DNA of 64,000 nucleotides from UBA2033 sp035345875 (GCA_035345875.1 DAORDH010000021.1:31495-95494), one strand, 5' to 3'; shown: positions 43,092-52,481, counted from the first letter of the stretch. The notes: a model not told the origin generated them from the sequence alone. Numbers and translations are program-made.

Positions 43092-43495
43092 AAAAACCTC
43101 TGATCAAAAAATTCAAACTGACACAACACAAAATTGATAAATTTAGGAACAAAAGAGGATTTTAAAAATATTAGAAAATCCTAATAAACTAATAAAATCA
43201 ATAGCCTAGGGCATACTTAGCAGAAAGGCAACAAAAAAGCGATGGGTGTAAAGCCCTCTGTTCCTACTCATTTGCTCTGCTCAAGCTCATTGCCATTTTG
43301 CAATGACAATAGGAGCTAACCTCTTTTGAACGCTTGACTCACTCATATTCAATCATTGCTTTCGTTTAGCATTGATAGTGTAAGGTGAGATTCTAGTATA
43401 AAATAGAATTGAAGATTTTTTTCCAATTAAAAATTCTAATTCTATAAAAGAAAACTGTAAATTATTTTACATAAAAATTTGATAGATGAAAAGAT
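43092..43495. other. Gene-free gap with two hairpins
   Basis: No supported gene lies here. The middle (about 43201-43376) is richer in G+C than its flanks and holds small inverted repeats: CATTGC/GCAATG (43288-43293 and 43300-43305), flanked by AGCTC/GAGCT (43284-43288 and 43313-43317), and ATCATTGCT/AGCATTGAT (43352-43360 and 43368-43376, one mismatch). This could be a small RNA or a repeat remnant. Confidence 0.5.
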
Positions 43496-44077
43496 ATGAA
43501 TTCAAACAAAAAAATTTTCAGATGCAATTGGACTGGGGATGACTCCCTTATGATAGAATATCATGATAGAGAGTGGGGAGTGCCCGTTCATGATGATAAA
43601 AAACATTTTGAGTTTCTGATTCTAGACGCATTCCAAGCCGGATTAAGTTGGAGAACCATTCTGCACAGAAGAGAAGGTTTTCGAAAAGCATTTGCAGATT
43701 TTGAAGTAGAAAAAGTTGCTCGCTTCAGAGAAAAAAAATTGCTCAAGCTTATGCAAGATGAATCCATTATTCGAAATCGATTAAAAATATATGGTTCAGT
43801 TCAAAACGCAAAATCATTTATTCAAATACAAAAAGAATTTGGTTCTTTTGATAAATACATCTGGCAATTTACAAATTATAAAACGATAATAAATCATTGG
43901 GAGTCTATGAAAGAAATTCCAGCCAAGACAAAAGAAAGTGATACAATGAGTAAAGACTTAAAGAAAAGAGGATTTACATTTGTAGGCTCAACAATCTGTT
44001 ATGCATATATGCAAGCGGCAGGAATGGTAAACGATCATTTAAAAAATTGCTTTCGACACAAACAAGTTAAAAAATAA
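43496..44077 (+). CDS. tag: DNA-3-methyladenine glycosylase I
   Basis: This 193-residue protein of the Tag family removes 3-methyladenine from alkylated DNA in base excision repair. It has the N-terminal Cys zinc ligand (F-R-C-N-W, Cys10), Y-H-D-R-E-W-G-V-P (His23), F-Q-A-G-L-S-W near 50 and F-V-G-S-T-I-C-Y-A-Y-M-Q-A-A-G-M-V-N-D-H near 163, with the closing His-Cys. The length is normal for the family. It is monocistronic and overlaps the convergent outer-membrane protein gene by 11 bp. No ada or alkA gene is nearby. Confidence 0.97.
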   Translation: MNSNKKIFRCNWTGDDSLMIEYHDREWGVPVHDDKKHFEFLILDAFQAGLSWRTILHRREGFRKAFADFEVEKVARFREKKLLKLMQDESIIRNRLKIYGSVQNAKSFIQIQKEFGSFDKYIWQFTNYKTIINHWESMKEIPAKTKESDTMSKDLKKRGFTFVGSTICYAYMQAAGMVNDHLKNCFRHKQVKK

Positions 44078-45389
44078 GCGTATAACCAAAGCTAATAAAA
44101 AAGATGTTTCGAACAATCTTTTGTTGTTGGTAGTTCTCAGTGAGTGCCCTTGCCACAATATCGTTAGGCGAATTTGCTTTTATTTGATCTGCTACAAATT
44201 GATTCAAAGGACCATTTACTTTAGATGGATCAACAGTCTTTCCATCATTTGCATTGATATCTCCGTAAGTTCCTATCTTTGGAAAATTACGATCAGTATC
44301 CCATAGATAGACGTCAGGACGATAGACATGATTGAGCGCAAGAAAGTATTGACCGAGAAAAAATTGTATCTTACTTGAGAGATCAGAAAAACCACTTCGT
44401 CTATCCGTATTATTGTTATTGTATTGATAACCTAGTTGAGAGCTTATAGAAAAACGGAAATATTCTTTTTTTCTAAAATCGTGATTCCCTCCAAAGCTCA
44501 AATAAGTGCTTCCATTATTCAAATTATTGAAAGTGCTAGTTTCAGAACTAATTCGGTTAAAGATATTTAAAGTAGGATTCAGTAACTCTCTAAAAAAGGG
44601 GAGCTTCCAAGCCATATTGATTTCGGTAAATGTGTTTTTTCGATAAGGATCTGTATTATTTACATAAAAAAGACCGGTTGTAAAACCCCCAAAAGAGCCC
44701 ATTTCCCAGTCATAATAAATTCCACCAATTACAAAATCTTTAAGGCCGTTGCGTTCAGGGTGTCTTTTGGTTTGATTTGGATCAAATGTCAATTTGCCCG
44801 ATTGTAAATCATTAAGAGATTTATTGGTTACATCCTCTCCACCGGGTCCGTTTTGAAAAAGTCTCCCATCAGAATCAACGTTATTTCTATGAGAGACTGC
44901 ATTTGCGGAAATTAATTGCATGCGTAGACCTTTGAGTGGAGCCAAAACCTGAACCGCTGTTGCAAGAACCCAAGCCTGTGCAAAAGAATTATAAGGAGTG
45001 TTGTCTCTTCTATTCAGTCTTTCTCCAAATATACTTGCTCCCCTGATGTTTGCATCATTGTTCATAGATTGAGAAAAGAAGATTTTATAATCTTTAGCTG
45101 TTGGGACAGAAGAATTCTCTTTATTAACTAAATCTTCTTTAGAGTTTTTAGGATCAAGAGGAGGCTTTTCTTCTTTCAATGAATCTTTATTTGAAAGATT
45201 CATTGATTCGATTTTGTCCTTTTGAATTTTAATAATAAACCCATCGATAGTCGTTACAATTAAATCTTCTTCTGTCTCCTTCTCTATGGACTTAACGTCT
45301 ATTTTAGTTCCACTTTTTAGCAGTATAGAATTTGAAAACAAATTCAAACTAAAAAATAGAACTAAACTAAACAAGAAAAGGAATTTCAT
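44067..45389 (-). CDS. Putative outer-membrane beta-barrel protein
   Basis: This 440-residue protein has a signal peptide (residues 1-19, L-F-F-S-L-N-L-F-S). A small N-terminal beta domain (I-L-L-K-S-G-T-K-I-D-V to D-K-I-E-S-M-N-L) and a polar linker (65-105) follow, then a long region of alternating aromatic/polar strands ending in F-F-I-S-F-G-Y-T-L-I-F. The terminal Phe and the alternating strands are the usual BAM-substrate signature. The N-terminal unit resembles LSm-like or KOW-like pilus-associated domains seen in spirochaete surface proteins. No family is named. Tag converges on its end. Confidence 0.7.
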   Translation of the reverse strand: MKFLFLFSLVLFFSLNLFSNSILLKSGTKIDVKSIEKETEEDLIVTTIDGFIIKIQKDKIESMNLSNKDSLKEEKPPLDPKNSKEDLVNKENSSVPTAKDYKIFFSQSMNNDANIRGASIFGERLNRRDNTPYNSFAQAWVLATAVQVLAPLKGLRMQLISANAVSHRNNVDSDGRLFQNGPGGEDVTNKSLNDLQSGKLTFDPNQTKRHPERNGLKDFVIGGIYYDWEMGSFGGFTTGLFYVNNTDPYRKNTFTEINMAWKLPFFRELLNPTLNIFNRISSETSTFNNLNNGSTYLSFGGNHDFRKKEYFRFSISSQLGYQYNNNNTDRRSGFSDLSSKIQFFLGQYFLALNHVYRPDVYLWDTDRNFPKIGTYGDINANDGKTVDPSKVNGPLNQFVADQIKANSPNDIVARALTENYQQQKIVRNIFFISFGYTLIF

Positions 45390-45407
45390 AGTGTATGCAC
45401 AATGTTT

Positions 45408-46115
45408 CTAAATAGGCACTTCAATCAATAAAATTTCAGAATCTTCCAATGCGGTGATAGAAAAACTTTTTGTGTCAGAAATTCCAATTCCATCTCGCTT
45501 CGAAAATTCCTCTCCATCAATTTTGACACTTCCATTGATAATAAAAACATAGACACCGTTATCTGAAATATGATTCGTATATTCGATAGTCTTTCCATTT
45601 TCTAAAGTAGACAATGAAAAATAAGAATCCTGATTAATCCATACTGCATCTTCACTTGGTTCTGGAGAAACGACAGTCTGAATCGAATTGATTCGCTTTT
45701 CTCTATCAAAGAATTTTTGATCGTATCTTGGTTTGATCCCTATTTCCTTTGGTAGAATCCAAATCTGTAAGAAGTTTACTAAATCCTTTTCTGAATTATT
45801 AAACTCTGAGTGACGAATTCCTGTTCCTGCAGACATGATTTGAACTTCTCCAGGATAAATCACTTTGGCATTTCCTGTGCTATCTCTATGTGCTAGTTCC
45901 CCTGTAATCGGGATTGAAACAATCTCCATATTTTCGTGACCATGGGTTCCAAACCCCATAGCCGGCTGCACTATATCATCATTTAAAACTCTTAGAGCAC
46001 CAAATTGCATTCTATTCGGATTATAATAGGAGGAAAAGCTGAATGTATGATTGCTATGCAGCCATCCAAAATCAGCAACTCCTCTAGTATTTGCCTTGTG
46101 TATAATTTTTTTCAT
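45408..46115 (-). CDS. Pirin-family cupin protein
   Basis: This 235-residue pirin has two cupin domains. The N-terminal metal site is clear: G-T-H-G-H-E-N-M-E (His58, His60) and G-I-R-H-S-E-F-N (His102, Glu104). Residues F-S-F-S-S-Y-Y near 25 and E-V-Q-I-M-S-A-G-T-G near 90 are also typical. Bacterial pirins act as quercetinases or as redox-sensing co-regulators, and the choice cannot be made here. The AGAGGG ribosome binding site before ATG is strong. It lies 19 bp upstream of the outer-membrane protein gene, and a pRiA4b-type gene precedes it. Confidence 0.93.
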   Translation of the reverse strand: MKKIIHKANTRGVADFGWLHSNHTFSFSSYYNPNRMQFGALRVLNDDIVQPAMGFGTHGHENMEIVSIPITGELAHRDSTGNAKVIYPGEVQIMSAGTGIRHSEFNNSEKDLVNFLQIWILPKEIGIKPRYDQKFFDREKRINSIQTVVSPEPSEDAVWINQDSYFSLSTLENGKTIEYTNHISDNGVYVFIINGSVKIDGEEFSKRDGIGISDTKSFSITALEDSEILLIEVPI

Positions 46116-46199
46116 TTTGCCCTCTCTTTAATAATTCGACATCGAACTATTAAACATTGTTCTAATTGATTGCTTTTTTTTCAAGAAAAATATCAATTT

Positions 46200-46724
46200 T
46201 TATGCTTCAAAATCAGGGTATTGGGGAGGAGGATTTCCTTTTTTCTCTATCACCTTAGGGGTAAACTTAACATTACCAGCTGGAACTTCTGTTCGAATCA
46301 ATTCAATGATAAAACTCCACTCATCACCATAATCAAACAAGAAAAGCATCTTTTTATCTGGAACGTTAAACACCTCACCTACCGTTACTTTAGTAACATA
46401 TCCTGTAGAGCGAAAACTAGCATCCCCATCCATTAGGTAAATTTCTTGGGATTGAATCCAATTTTCGATATTATCAAAATAGCCATACTCATGATCCAAT
46501 TCAAAATCAAAGCTTGTTAGTATAAATTGAGCAAGCATACTTAGAGTTTGTTTATTTGGAATTGAAAGCACTCGATAGGATTTTTCTCTGATACCACCAC
46601 CCAATTTATCAGAAAGAGTGACTTTTAAAATTGAAAAAGAAATTTTTGATTGTTTCTCTTGCTCTAGTGGATTTTTCTTTTTTTTGTTTTTCTTAAATTC
46701 ATCTAGGTTAATTATTTCAGCCAT
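46200..46724 (-). CDS. Plasmid pRiA4b ORF-3-like protein
   Basis: This 174-residue protein has a Lys-rich N-terminus (F-K-K-N-K-K-K-K-N) and a C-terminal domain with L-S-M-L-A-Q-F-I-L, D-H-E-Y-G-Y-F, V-G-E-V-F and D-Y-G-D-E-W-S-F-I-I-E-L, then P-P-P-Q-Y-P-D-F. The D-Y-G-D-x-W and late Pro-rich segment are hallmarks of the pRiA4b Orf3-like family. This family is frequent on plasmids and near mobile genes, and its function is not established. No other mobile-element gene is visible here, so it may be a domesticated or passenger copy. Confidence 0.82.
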   Translation of the reverse strand: MAEIINLDEFKKNKKKKNPLEQEKQSKISFSILKVTLSDKLGGGIREKSYRVLSIPNKQTLSMLAQFILTSFDFELDHEYGYFDNIENWIQSQEIYLMDGDASFRSTGYVTKVTVGEVFNVPDKKMLFLFDYGDEWSFIIELIRTEVPAGNVKFTPKVIEKKGNPPPQYPDFEA

Positions 46725-47147
46725 ATTAAATATCTCTTATATTTTATTGAATATCTCATTTATTTTCAGTAAATCATAAAATAAAACTAATTAGACATTA
46801 TTAAATTAAATTTAATAGATCAACTTATGCAAAGCTGCATAAAAATAACAACTCCATCCACTTCCATTGTTTGTAACACCGCAACAGTCGTTCTAGTGCA
46901 TCAATTAAGCTATTAACCAAATCCATTTATTTACTATTCCATTAGAAAAACGTAATATACTAATTTTATTTAAAATAGTTAATAAAAAAGAAGCAAGTCA
47001 GCTTGTAATTTCTCTTAAACACACTAAAACTATGTGAATAAAAGAATCCTTTCTTATAATCTTCTCGATGAGTATCTCTCTAATTCTTCTAAAAAACTAA
47101 GAAATTATTCTTTACGCTTGAAAGCTTTTTTTTGTAAAAAGGATTCT
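46725..47147. other. Divergent gap with no gene seen
   Basis: About 420 bp of AT-rich sequence lie between divergent genes and should hold both promoters. A GTG in frame with the FadL-like gene at 47034 opens a 38-codon extension, but without a ribosome binding site. No repeat or RNA motif was recognised. Confidence 0.55.
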
Positions 47148-48572
47148 ATGATACGTATTCACTTGGTTCTAGTTTTTATTATTTGTTTTACAGCACTTCC
47201 CATTCTCGGAGATAATTTTCAAAATATAAATGGATTCTTTGGAGAAAGAGCAACTGGTTTAGCTGGTTCCTACACTGCCATATCCGATGATGTTTCTGGA
47301 ACTTACTACAATCCTGCAGGACTAGCCTTTTCGCAAAACTCCTATTATTCGATCAATGCAAGTAGTTATAACGAAGTTAAGGTAAACCATAAGAACCTTT
47401 TTGGTCCAGGACAAAATTACAATCGAACATCTAGAAACTATTTACCAAATTTCATAGGTTTTACAAGAAAGGATGGAAGATTCACATATGGTTTCTCCGT
47501 TTTAACAGCAGTGAATCAATCCTTCGATCAATCCGATCGCATAACGCTTCCAATTTATAGAAGAAATTTATCTCAATTAGACATTAGTTACACAGAAGAA
47601 AAATTTAGATTGTATGCTGGTCCAAGTGTAGCATTCGCACTGACGGAAAAGTTTTCAATAGGTCTAACAACTTATTATATGTATGATAGCAATCGAAAGA
47701 TAGTGAATCAAAACGAAAACCAATTCAACGAAAACGTGACCACTGTAACAGAACAAAATAGAAGAAGAACGAGTGGTTTAATGCCTGTGTTAGGATTTCA
47801 ATACATGCTCACAGAAAAATTATCTTTAGGTCTTTCTATTAGAAGAATTTTTGTAACGGGGGGAAACGTTTCCTATAGAACTAACGTTACTACCGCAGGC
47901 AGGACAGGCGGTCCATCTTCCATTGTAATTCAATCAACAGAAAATGGGGGAGCAAAAGTAGATGGATTTAATCCTGTTTTACTCAGCCCATCTTCCTATC
48001 AAGTTCCACAGACAACGGAAGTTCGCTTTGGTTGGGCTTATTTTATTAATCGTAAATTTACTCTTGCGTCTGATATAATCTATACATCCGGTTATGCAAT
48101 CCAAATTGCCGATAATAGTTATAACACAAGAACAGGAACTTTTACAATTTCAGATCCGTATCAAAATGATTTAAAAAGAAATCATACTGTAAATTATAGC
48201 ATTGGTCTCGAATACTTTATATTTGATAATTTCGTAATTAGATTAGGTCACTTTACAAATCGCTCAAATAATGATAAAGTGAATTGGACAGAGGCTGCTT
48301 GGTATGCCGCATATCGCCAGTTAAACCAAGCGAATACCGATGTATCAATCAGGAATTATTTCAATTATTCCATGCCAGAGAAAAGAGAAGAGTATATAAA
48401 TTTACTTGGTTATACTTTGGGTTTTGGAGTTGAGACTGCTAGAAATTCTTTTAGCATCAGTATAATGATTCAAGGTGGCAAGGGAATTGGAACGATTGAC
48501 AGAAATCAATTACCATCTACATCTACATATAGAGAAAGCACCGCCTATCTTTCTGGAAGCACAAGATATTAG
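47148..48572 (+). CDS. FadL/OmpP1-family outer-membrane porin
   Basis: This protein has 474 residues from ATG at 47148, chosen because AAGGA lies 5 nt upstream and the signal peptide I-R-I-H-L-V-L-V-F-I-I-C-F-T-A begins there. A GTG at 47034 would add 38 unlikely residues. The plug region G-E-R-A-T-G-L-A-G-S-Y-T-A-I-S-D-D and Y-Y-N-P-A-G-L-A-F (about 30-60) is the hallmark of FadL/TodX porins, which move fatty acids or other hydrophobic compounds across the outer membrane. The remainder reads as beta-barrel strands. Leptospires grow on long-chain fatty acids, so such a route is biologically expected. The gene is monocistronic. Confidence 0.88.
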   Translation: MIRIHLVLVFIICFTALPILGDNFQNINGFFGERATGLAGSYTAISDDVSGTYYNPAGLAFSQNSYYSINASSYNEVKVNHKNLFGPGQNYNRTSRNYLPNFIGFTRKDGRFTYGFSVLTAVNQSFDQSDRITLPIYRRNLSQLDISYTEEKFRLYAGPSVAFALTEKFSIGLTTYYMYDSNRKIVNQNENQFNENVTTVTEQNRRRTSGLMPVLGFQYMLTEKLSLGLSIRRIFVTGGNVSYRTNVTTAGRTGGPSSIVIQSTENGGAKVDGFNPVLLSPSSYQVPQTTEVRFGWAYFINRKFTLASDIIYTSGYAIQIADNSYNTRTGTFTISDPYQNDLKRNHTVNYSIGLEYFIFDNFVIRLGHFTNRSNNDKVNWTEAAWYAAYRQLNQANTDVSIRNYFNYSMPEKREEYINLLGYTLGFGVETARNSFSISIMIQGGKGIGTIDRNQLPSTSTYRESTAYLSGSTRY

Positions 48573-48575
48573 CGG

Positions 48576-49181
48576 TTAATAGAAATATTCCACTAAAAAG
48601 GAATTTCCTAGTTTATTTAAATAGCCTTGTGTTAAAAGTCTTTCCGTAATTTCTTTTATCTCGTGTGAAGACTTTCCTTCTAAAATGATTCGAATGGATT
48701 GATCTTTTTCGTTAAAGCTTTCTATCTTTAACTGAAAACCTTCTATTACTTGCTTTGTAGCATTGAGCCAATCTGAATAACTGAGACTTGTAACTTCCTC
48801 TGGATAATAGCCTTCTATCATCATCCCATTTGTCTCATCTTTCTCTATCGTAATTAGAAGATCATCATCTTCGCTTTTACTAATCTGTATATCGCTTAAC
48901 GTGTCTTTCGGTAATAGAATTAGCTTATCAACAAATTCTTCTAGTTTAGACATATCACCTTTAAGAATAATTTCCTCTTCCTCTATTTCCATATCATCAC
49001 TTTCTGAAGAATCTGTATCATTCGATTCAAAAGGAGAAAAGTCAGTAGAAGAGGCAGTTGAGGGAATTGTCTTGGGAGTTTTCAATCTGGTATCTTTTCG
49101 AAAAATTTTAGCTGTTAGATACACTAAACCACCGAGTGCAACAAAAAGAATTAGAACTGAGTTTAGATCAAAGGACTCCAT
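48576..49181 (-). CDS. Single-pass membrane protein of unknown function
   Basis: This protein has 201 residues from ATG at 49181; a TTG five codons upstream is less likely. One transmembrane helix lies near residues 8-26 (V-L-I-L-F-V-A-L-G-G-L-V-Y-L). A Ser/Thr/Asp/Glu-rich stretch (45-75) follows, then a cytoplasmic domain with E-E-V-T-S-L-S-Y-S-D-W and repeated D-L-L-I-T-I-E and S-I-R-I-I-L-E-G strands. I do not recognise a family. It converges on the FadL-like gene, with 3 bp between the stops. Confidence 0.68.
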   Translation of the reverse strand: MESFDLNSVLILFVALGGLVYLTAKIFRKDTRLKTPKTIPSTASSTDFSPFESNDTDSSESDDMEIEEEEIILKGDMSKLEEFVDKLILLPKDTLSDIQISKSEDDDLLITIEKDETNGMMIEGYYPEEVTSLSYSDWLNATKQVIEGFQLKIESFNEKDQSIRIILEGKSSHEIKEITERLLTQGYLNKLGNSFLVEYFY

Positions 49182-49236
49182 AATAAAACCAAACAAAAAG
49201 ACATTAAATCAAATCCTTAGATTGTCAATGGTTAAA

Positions 49237-50031
49237 TTAATTTATGCAAGGACAAGCAGCTCTATAATTAGAATAATTAGGATTAAATCCAACTGTGCTA
49301 TAGATTCCTCTAAAAGGAGAAATCGTTTCATACAAACAAGGAAAACTTCCTGCCCACTGAACATAGCCTCCTGCTGGCACAGATCCTAATAAGGTGTTTA
49401 AAACAGTTTGGCAATTGGCTGCACTCATTGAAATCGAATCCACTCCTAAGTTACCATAAGAACTACAGGTCGACTGACAATCAAAGCCAACATTTGCTAA
49501 TCGATAGCAAACACCTCCAAATTGGAATCCACCTACACAGTAGGCAGATGCTATTGTTAGATTCGTAATGGAGTATCCAAATGGATTAGTAGCAGTGATT
49601 GTATAGTTGGTGCTCCCTGAGGAATAGAGATAGAACTCGATATAGCGCATGTCGTCGAAGATATTGTTAAACCAAGAGGTAAATTAGGATTAGCTGAACA
49701 ACTTTGCACTGTTCCTTGATAAGTCGGAGTCAAATTAATATTAACCCCTGTGGACAATAAGAAAGAATTATCAGAGTATTTTAGATTAGAAGGAGGAATT
49801 GGTAAATTTTGACTCGTATCAGAAAAGCGACCATTGTTTAAACTCGATGAGAAATTAATATTACAATAGGTGCCACCATCTCTCAAAAAGGCTTTAGTTA
49901 GGAGTCCCATTTTAAAATCGTTACTAGAAGGATCACAAGGTTGAGAATAGTCTTGTTAGTTACAGCTCAAAAGACCCAAATAAAAAAAAGAAACACATAA
50001 AAAAACAAATCTTAAAATTCTTGTAATTCAT
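49237..50031 (-). pseudogene. Decayed Ig-like lipoprotein gene
   Basis: The minus strand holds pieces of one lipoprotein in different frames. The signal part (I-T-R-I-L-R-F-V-F-L-C-V-S-F-F-Y-L-G-L-L-S-C) is one base out of frame with the only ATG (50031). A TAA stop (49958-49956) follows S-C-N. The frame then continues Q-D-Y-S-Q-P-C-D-P-S-S-N and on to an Ig-like section (P-L-G-L-T-I-S-S-T). Near 49630 it shifts again into G-S-T-N-Y-T-I-T-A-T-N-P, which completes that fold and ends C-P-C-I-N. Three lesions make it a pseudogene. The S-C...C-D-P-x-S pattern is common in leptospiral surface lipoproteins. Confidence 0.75.
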
Positions 50032-50541
50032 AGAACTCATCCTATAAAATGAAAATATTTTCATTAGTCCTCAATTTTAGAATCAGAGGTTTGGAACAAA
50101 TTATTCTACTGCCTTTTTCGATTTTAAATAAGAAACATTTTCCTGAGCATTGAGCATAGTTTAGGATCTGCTATTCTACTGCAAACCACTTTAGGTGTAG
50201 CACAATCGATCTGTTCTTTAAACAATACATTTAGATTTTCCTAGTTCTTTTGGCATGATAGGAAGAACAAAGATTTTCTAGTTCATCATTTAGTTACTTG
50301 ATTCATTAAGAATCAAAGCGGTAATTATTGATTTTTTTAATTCATTAGCATATTCTAATATTTTCAAAACTATCATTTGTTCTTTACTGTAGCAATTTTG
50401 TGAAATCTAATTGATTGGGAATATTAAAATCCCATCTAAAAATTGTATCGTTAGACATAAGTTTTTCTAATTTTATAAAATAGAGTCTTGAATGTTTTTT
50501 TAAGGATTGTCAAAATTTTAAACTACTTATTTCAGTTAATT
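50032..50541. other. Gene-free gap ahead of the lysozyme gene
   Basis: No gene was supported in these 510 bp. A short direct repeat, TATTCTACTGC, occurs twice near 50103 and 50172. A 39-bp segment (50343-50381) resembles 34742-34780. The lysozyme promoter should lie here. Confidence 0.5.
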
Positions 50542-51708
50542 ATGAATATTAGAATATTGACCCTTATAATCTTTTTATCATTTGGTGTAAGTTTATCTGC
50601 ACAAGATAAGAAAAATCCATTTCCACTACCGACAAGTCTCTCAGACTTAGAAGGTCTTTGGGAAGTTAATAAAATTGAGCAACCCTACGGATCCACCGAT
50701 ACAAGCGCAGTGCAGCAATGGCTTGGAAAAAAAGTCTCTGTTTCTCAAAGTAAAATCCAACTACTCGATGAATTTGAACTCTACAGTAAATCCAATTTTG
50801 TAGGAAAAGAATGTGATACAAAAGGTGGAGTAGTAAGACCTATTACATTCCAAAAATATTCCAAATTTGATGCAAACAACAAAGACTCTCTTACAATTAA
50901 AGCAGATGAAAAATTGGCATTAGGTGAATTCTATTGCAAGACAACTCCATTTGCCGAATTCTTATATGTTCCAAAGCAGGAATCGATTGCTCTCTACACG
51001 CCAACCCCTGGAGCAGCTAACGCTTCTTTATCGAGCGGTTTCTTTGTTTATCTAAAAAGAATTTCTAAAACACCAATCACAACTCTCAGTGTTCAGTCAG
51101 GAGAAATTGCACCAGCTAGTTTTAATTTCACCGATAAGGCTGTTGACGCAATAAAAGAATTAGAAGCTTTTAGAGACTATCTTTACTTAGATGGCAATAA
51201 GAATTACATCTTTGGATATGGCCACCTTGTCGCTCCCAACCCTCAACTTGTCCGTGATGGCTTTGAACATCCACAAGAAGTAAAAGATGAAATCCAAAGA
51301 TTTAAAACAAAATATGGAACTGGATCAGGAGATGGAACAGCAACACAACAAGAGAAAAATGAAGCTGTAGATATGTATCTCCGAAAGGATTTAGATATCA
51401 TCATTGGGAACATGAAAAAATTCATTACAGTTCCACTTACTCAAAACAAGATTGATGCAATCGTAATTTATCTCTTCTGGAGAGGTTCTTATGCAAATGA
51501 TACAACGACTAACGGCAAGATGATTTTGGAATTCTACCAATTGGTAAATGCAAAAAACGATGCGGCAGTTGCTAACTTCATGAGAACTCGACTAAAGAAA
51601 GATGTAGATGGAAAAGATATTCCATTTAGCCCTGGACATCCAGATCGCCATAACAAAACAGCTACCCTTTACACAGACGGAATTTACGCAAATCCTTGGC
51701 TGTGGTAA
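50542..51708 (+). CDS. Secreted lysozyme-like protein (GH24) with N-terminal beta domain
   Basis: This protein has 388 residues from ATG at 50542; an in-frame TTG 18 codons upstream would place extra residues before the signal peptide. Residues 1-20 are a signal peptide (L-I-I-F-L-S-F-G-V-S-L-S-A). Residues 30-190 are an uncharacterised beta-rich domain. From about 195 the T4-lysozyme fold appears: E208, then D217 nine residues on, and G-Y-G-H-L at 225-229, spacing exactly as in T4 (Glu11, Asp20). The third catalytic position (T4 Thr26) is Ile223 here, so activity may be weak or altered. Export predicts a role in cell-wall cutting in the periplasm or beyond. Confidence 0.85.
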   Translation: MNIRILTLIIFLSFGVSLSAQDKKNPFPLPTSLSDLEGLWEVNKIEQPYGSTDTSAVQQWLGKKVSVSQSKIQLLDEFELYSKSNFVGKECDTKGGVVRPITFQKYSKFDANNKDSLTIKADEKLALGEFYCKTTPFAEFLYVPKQESIALYTPTPGAANASLSSGFFVYLKRISKTPITTLSVQSGEIAPASFNFTDKAVDAIKELEAFRDYLYLDGNKNYIFGYGHLVAPNPQLVRDGFEHPQEVKDEIQRFKTKYGTGSGDGTATQQEKNEAVDMYLRKDLDIIIGNMKKFITVPLTQNKIDAIVIYLFWRGSYANDTTTNGKMILEFYQLVNAKNDAAVANFMRTRLKKDVDGKDIPFSPGHPDRHNKTATLYTDGIYANPWLW

Positions 51709-51718
51709 AACGACCATC

Positions 51719-51744
51719 TAGGGGTAAATCCTAATTTACCCCTA
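51719..51744 (+). terminator. 11-bp perfect stem-loop after lysozyme gene
   Basis: TAGGGGTAAAT (51719-51729) and ATTTACCCCTA (51734-51744) pair perfectly around a CCTA loop, starting 11 nt after the lysozyme stop. T-rich sequence follows only about 12 nt later (CTTTTTAAA), so it could be an attenuator or RNA-stabilising hairpin rather than a strong terminator. Confidence 0.6.
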
Positions 51745-51809
51745 CTCGGAAACCACTTTTTAAACCACTCACTAAATATTCGCTTCAAACAAACTATTAA
51801 ATACTAATT

Positions 51810-52481
51810 ATGAATCCACTTCATCTAACCCTTATCCTATTTTTCCTCTCCTTTTCTCTCTTCGGACAAACATTTCCCTCAGACGAAAATCGTAGCATTA
51901 AAAACCTTACGCAAGCGCATGTCGTTCCAACTACTGTCGACTTGACATATAGTGAGAAAAAAATTATCGCTCTAGTTAACGGTTCTAAACAATTAGAATA
52001 CAAACTCACAGGTGAGACAATAAACACAGCAAAAGAGTTTGGGAATATGGTTCTAGTCATTACCAATAAAAATTTGATCGCGGCATCCACAAATGCAAAT
52101 GAGTTTGCTAGACAACCTTTATATGGTGATACCAACATTAGTTTTACAATTTCAAACTGTATCGTATTTGTTGTTTCTAATAAAAAAATCTATTCTTACA
52201 CTGTTTCATCTTCAGAATGGAGGACAATAGACTTAACAGGGGAAATTGTTAGAACGCATGCGGCATTCGATAAAACAGGAGCACTTATTACAAATAAGAG
52301 AATTATATCATATTCAGAATATATAAAAGAATTTCATTTTTACAAAATTGATGATTTCACACCGATCAATAGCTTTAACGTATTAGACAATAAAATAGTT
52401 TTTGAAAGTAACGCTAGTCCGCGTAAAACAATTATCTACAGGGCACAGACAGGAGAATATTCAGTTGTAAATTTTAATTAG
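51810..52481 (+). CDS. Secreted protein of unknown function
   Basis: This 223-residue protein has a signal peptide (L-H-L-T-L-I-L-F-F-L-S-F-S-L-F-G, residues 4-19). The remainder alternates short beta strands with turns (L-I-A-A-S-T-N, K-I-Y-S-Y-T-V, R-I-I-S-Y-S-E-Y), reminiscent of a WD/propeller fragment, but no repeat unit is regular enough to name it. It lies between two secreted wall-hydrolase genes and is transcribed with them, 40 bp ahead of the M23 peptidase gene. A role as their partner or inhibitor is only a guess. Confidence 0.68.
   Translation: MNPLHLTLILFFLSFSLFGQTFPSDENRSIKNLTQAHVVPTTVDLTYSEKKIIALVNGSKQLEYKLTGETINTAKEFGNMVLVITNKNLIAASTNANEFARQPLYGDTNISFTISNCIVFVVSNKKIYSYTVSSSEWRTIDLTGEIVRTHAAFDKTGALITNKRIISYSEYIKEFHFYKIDDFTPINSFNVLDNKIVFESNASPRKTIIYRAQTGEYSVVNFN

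Noticed and set aside
47034..47147. N-terminal extension of the FadL-like protein
   Set aside because: It uses GTG without a ribosome binding site and would bury the signal peptide.
49237..49650. Independent small gene
   Set aside because: It starts within an Ig-like fold and continues the upstream frame after a shift, so it is part of the pseudogene.
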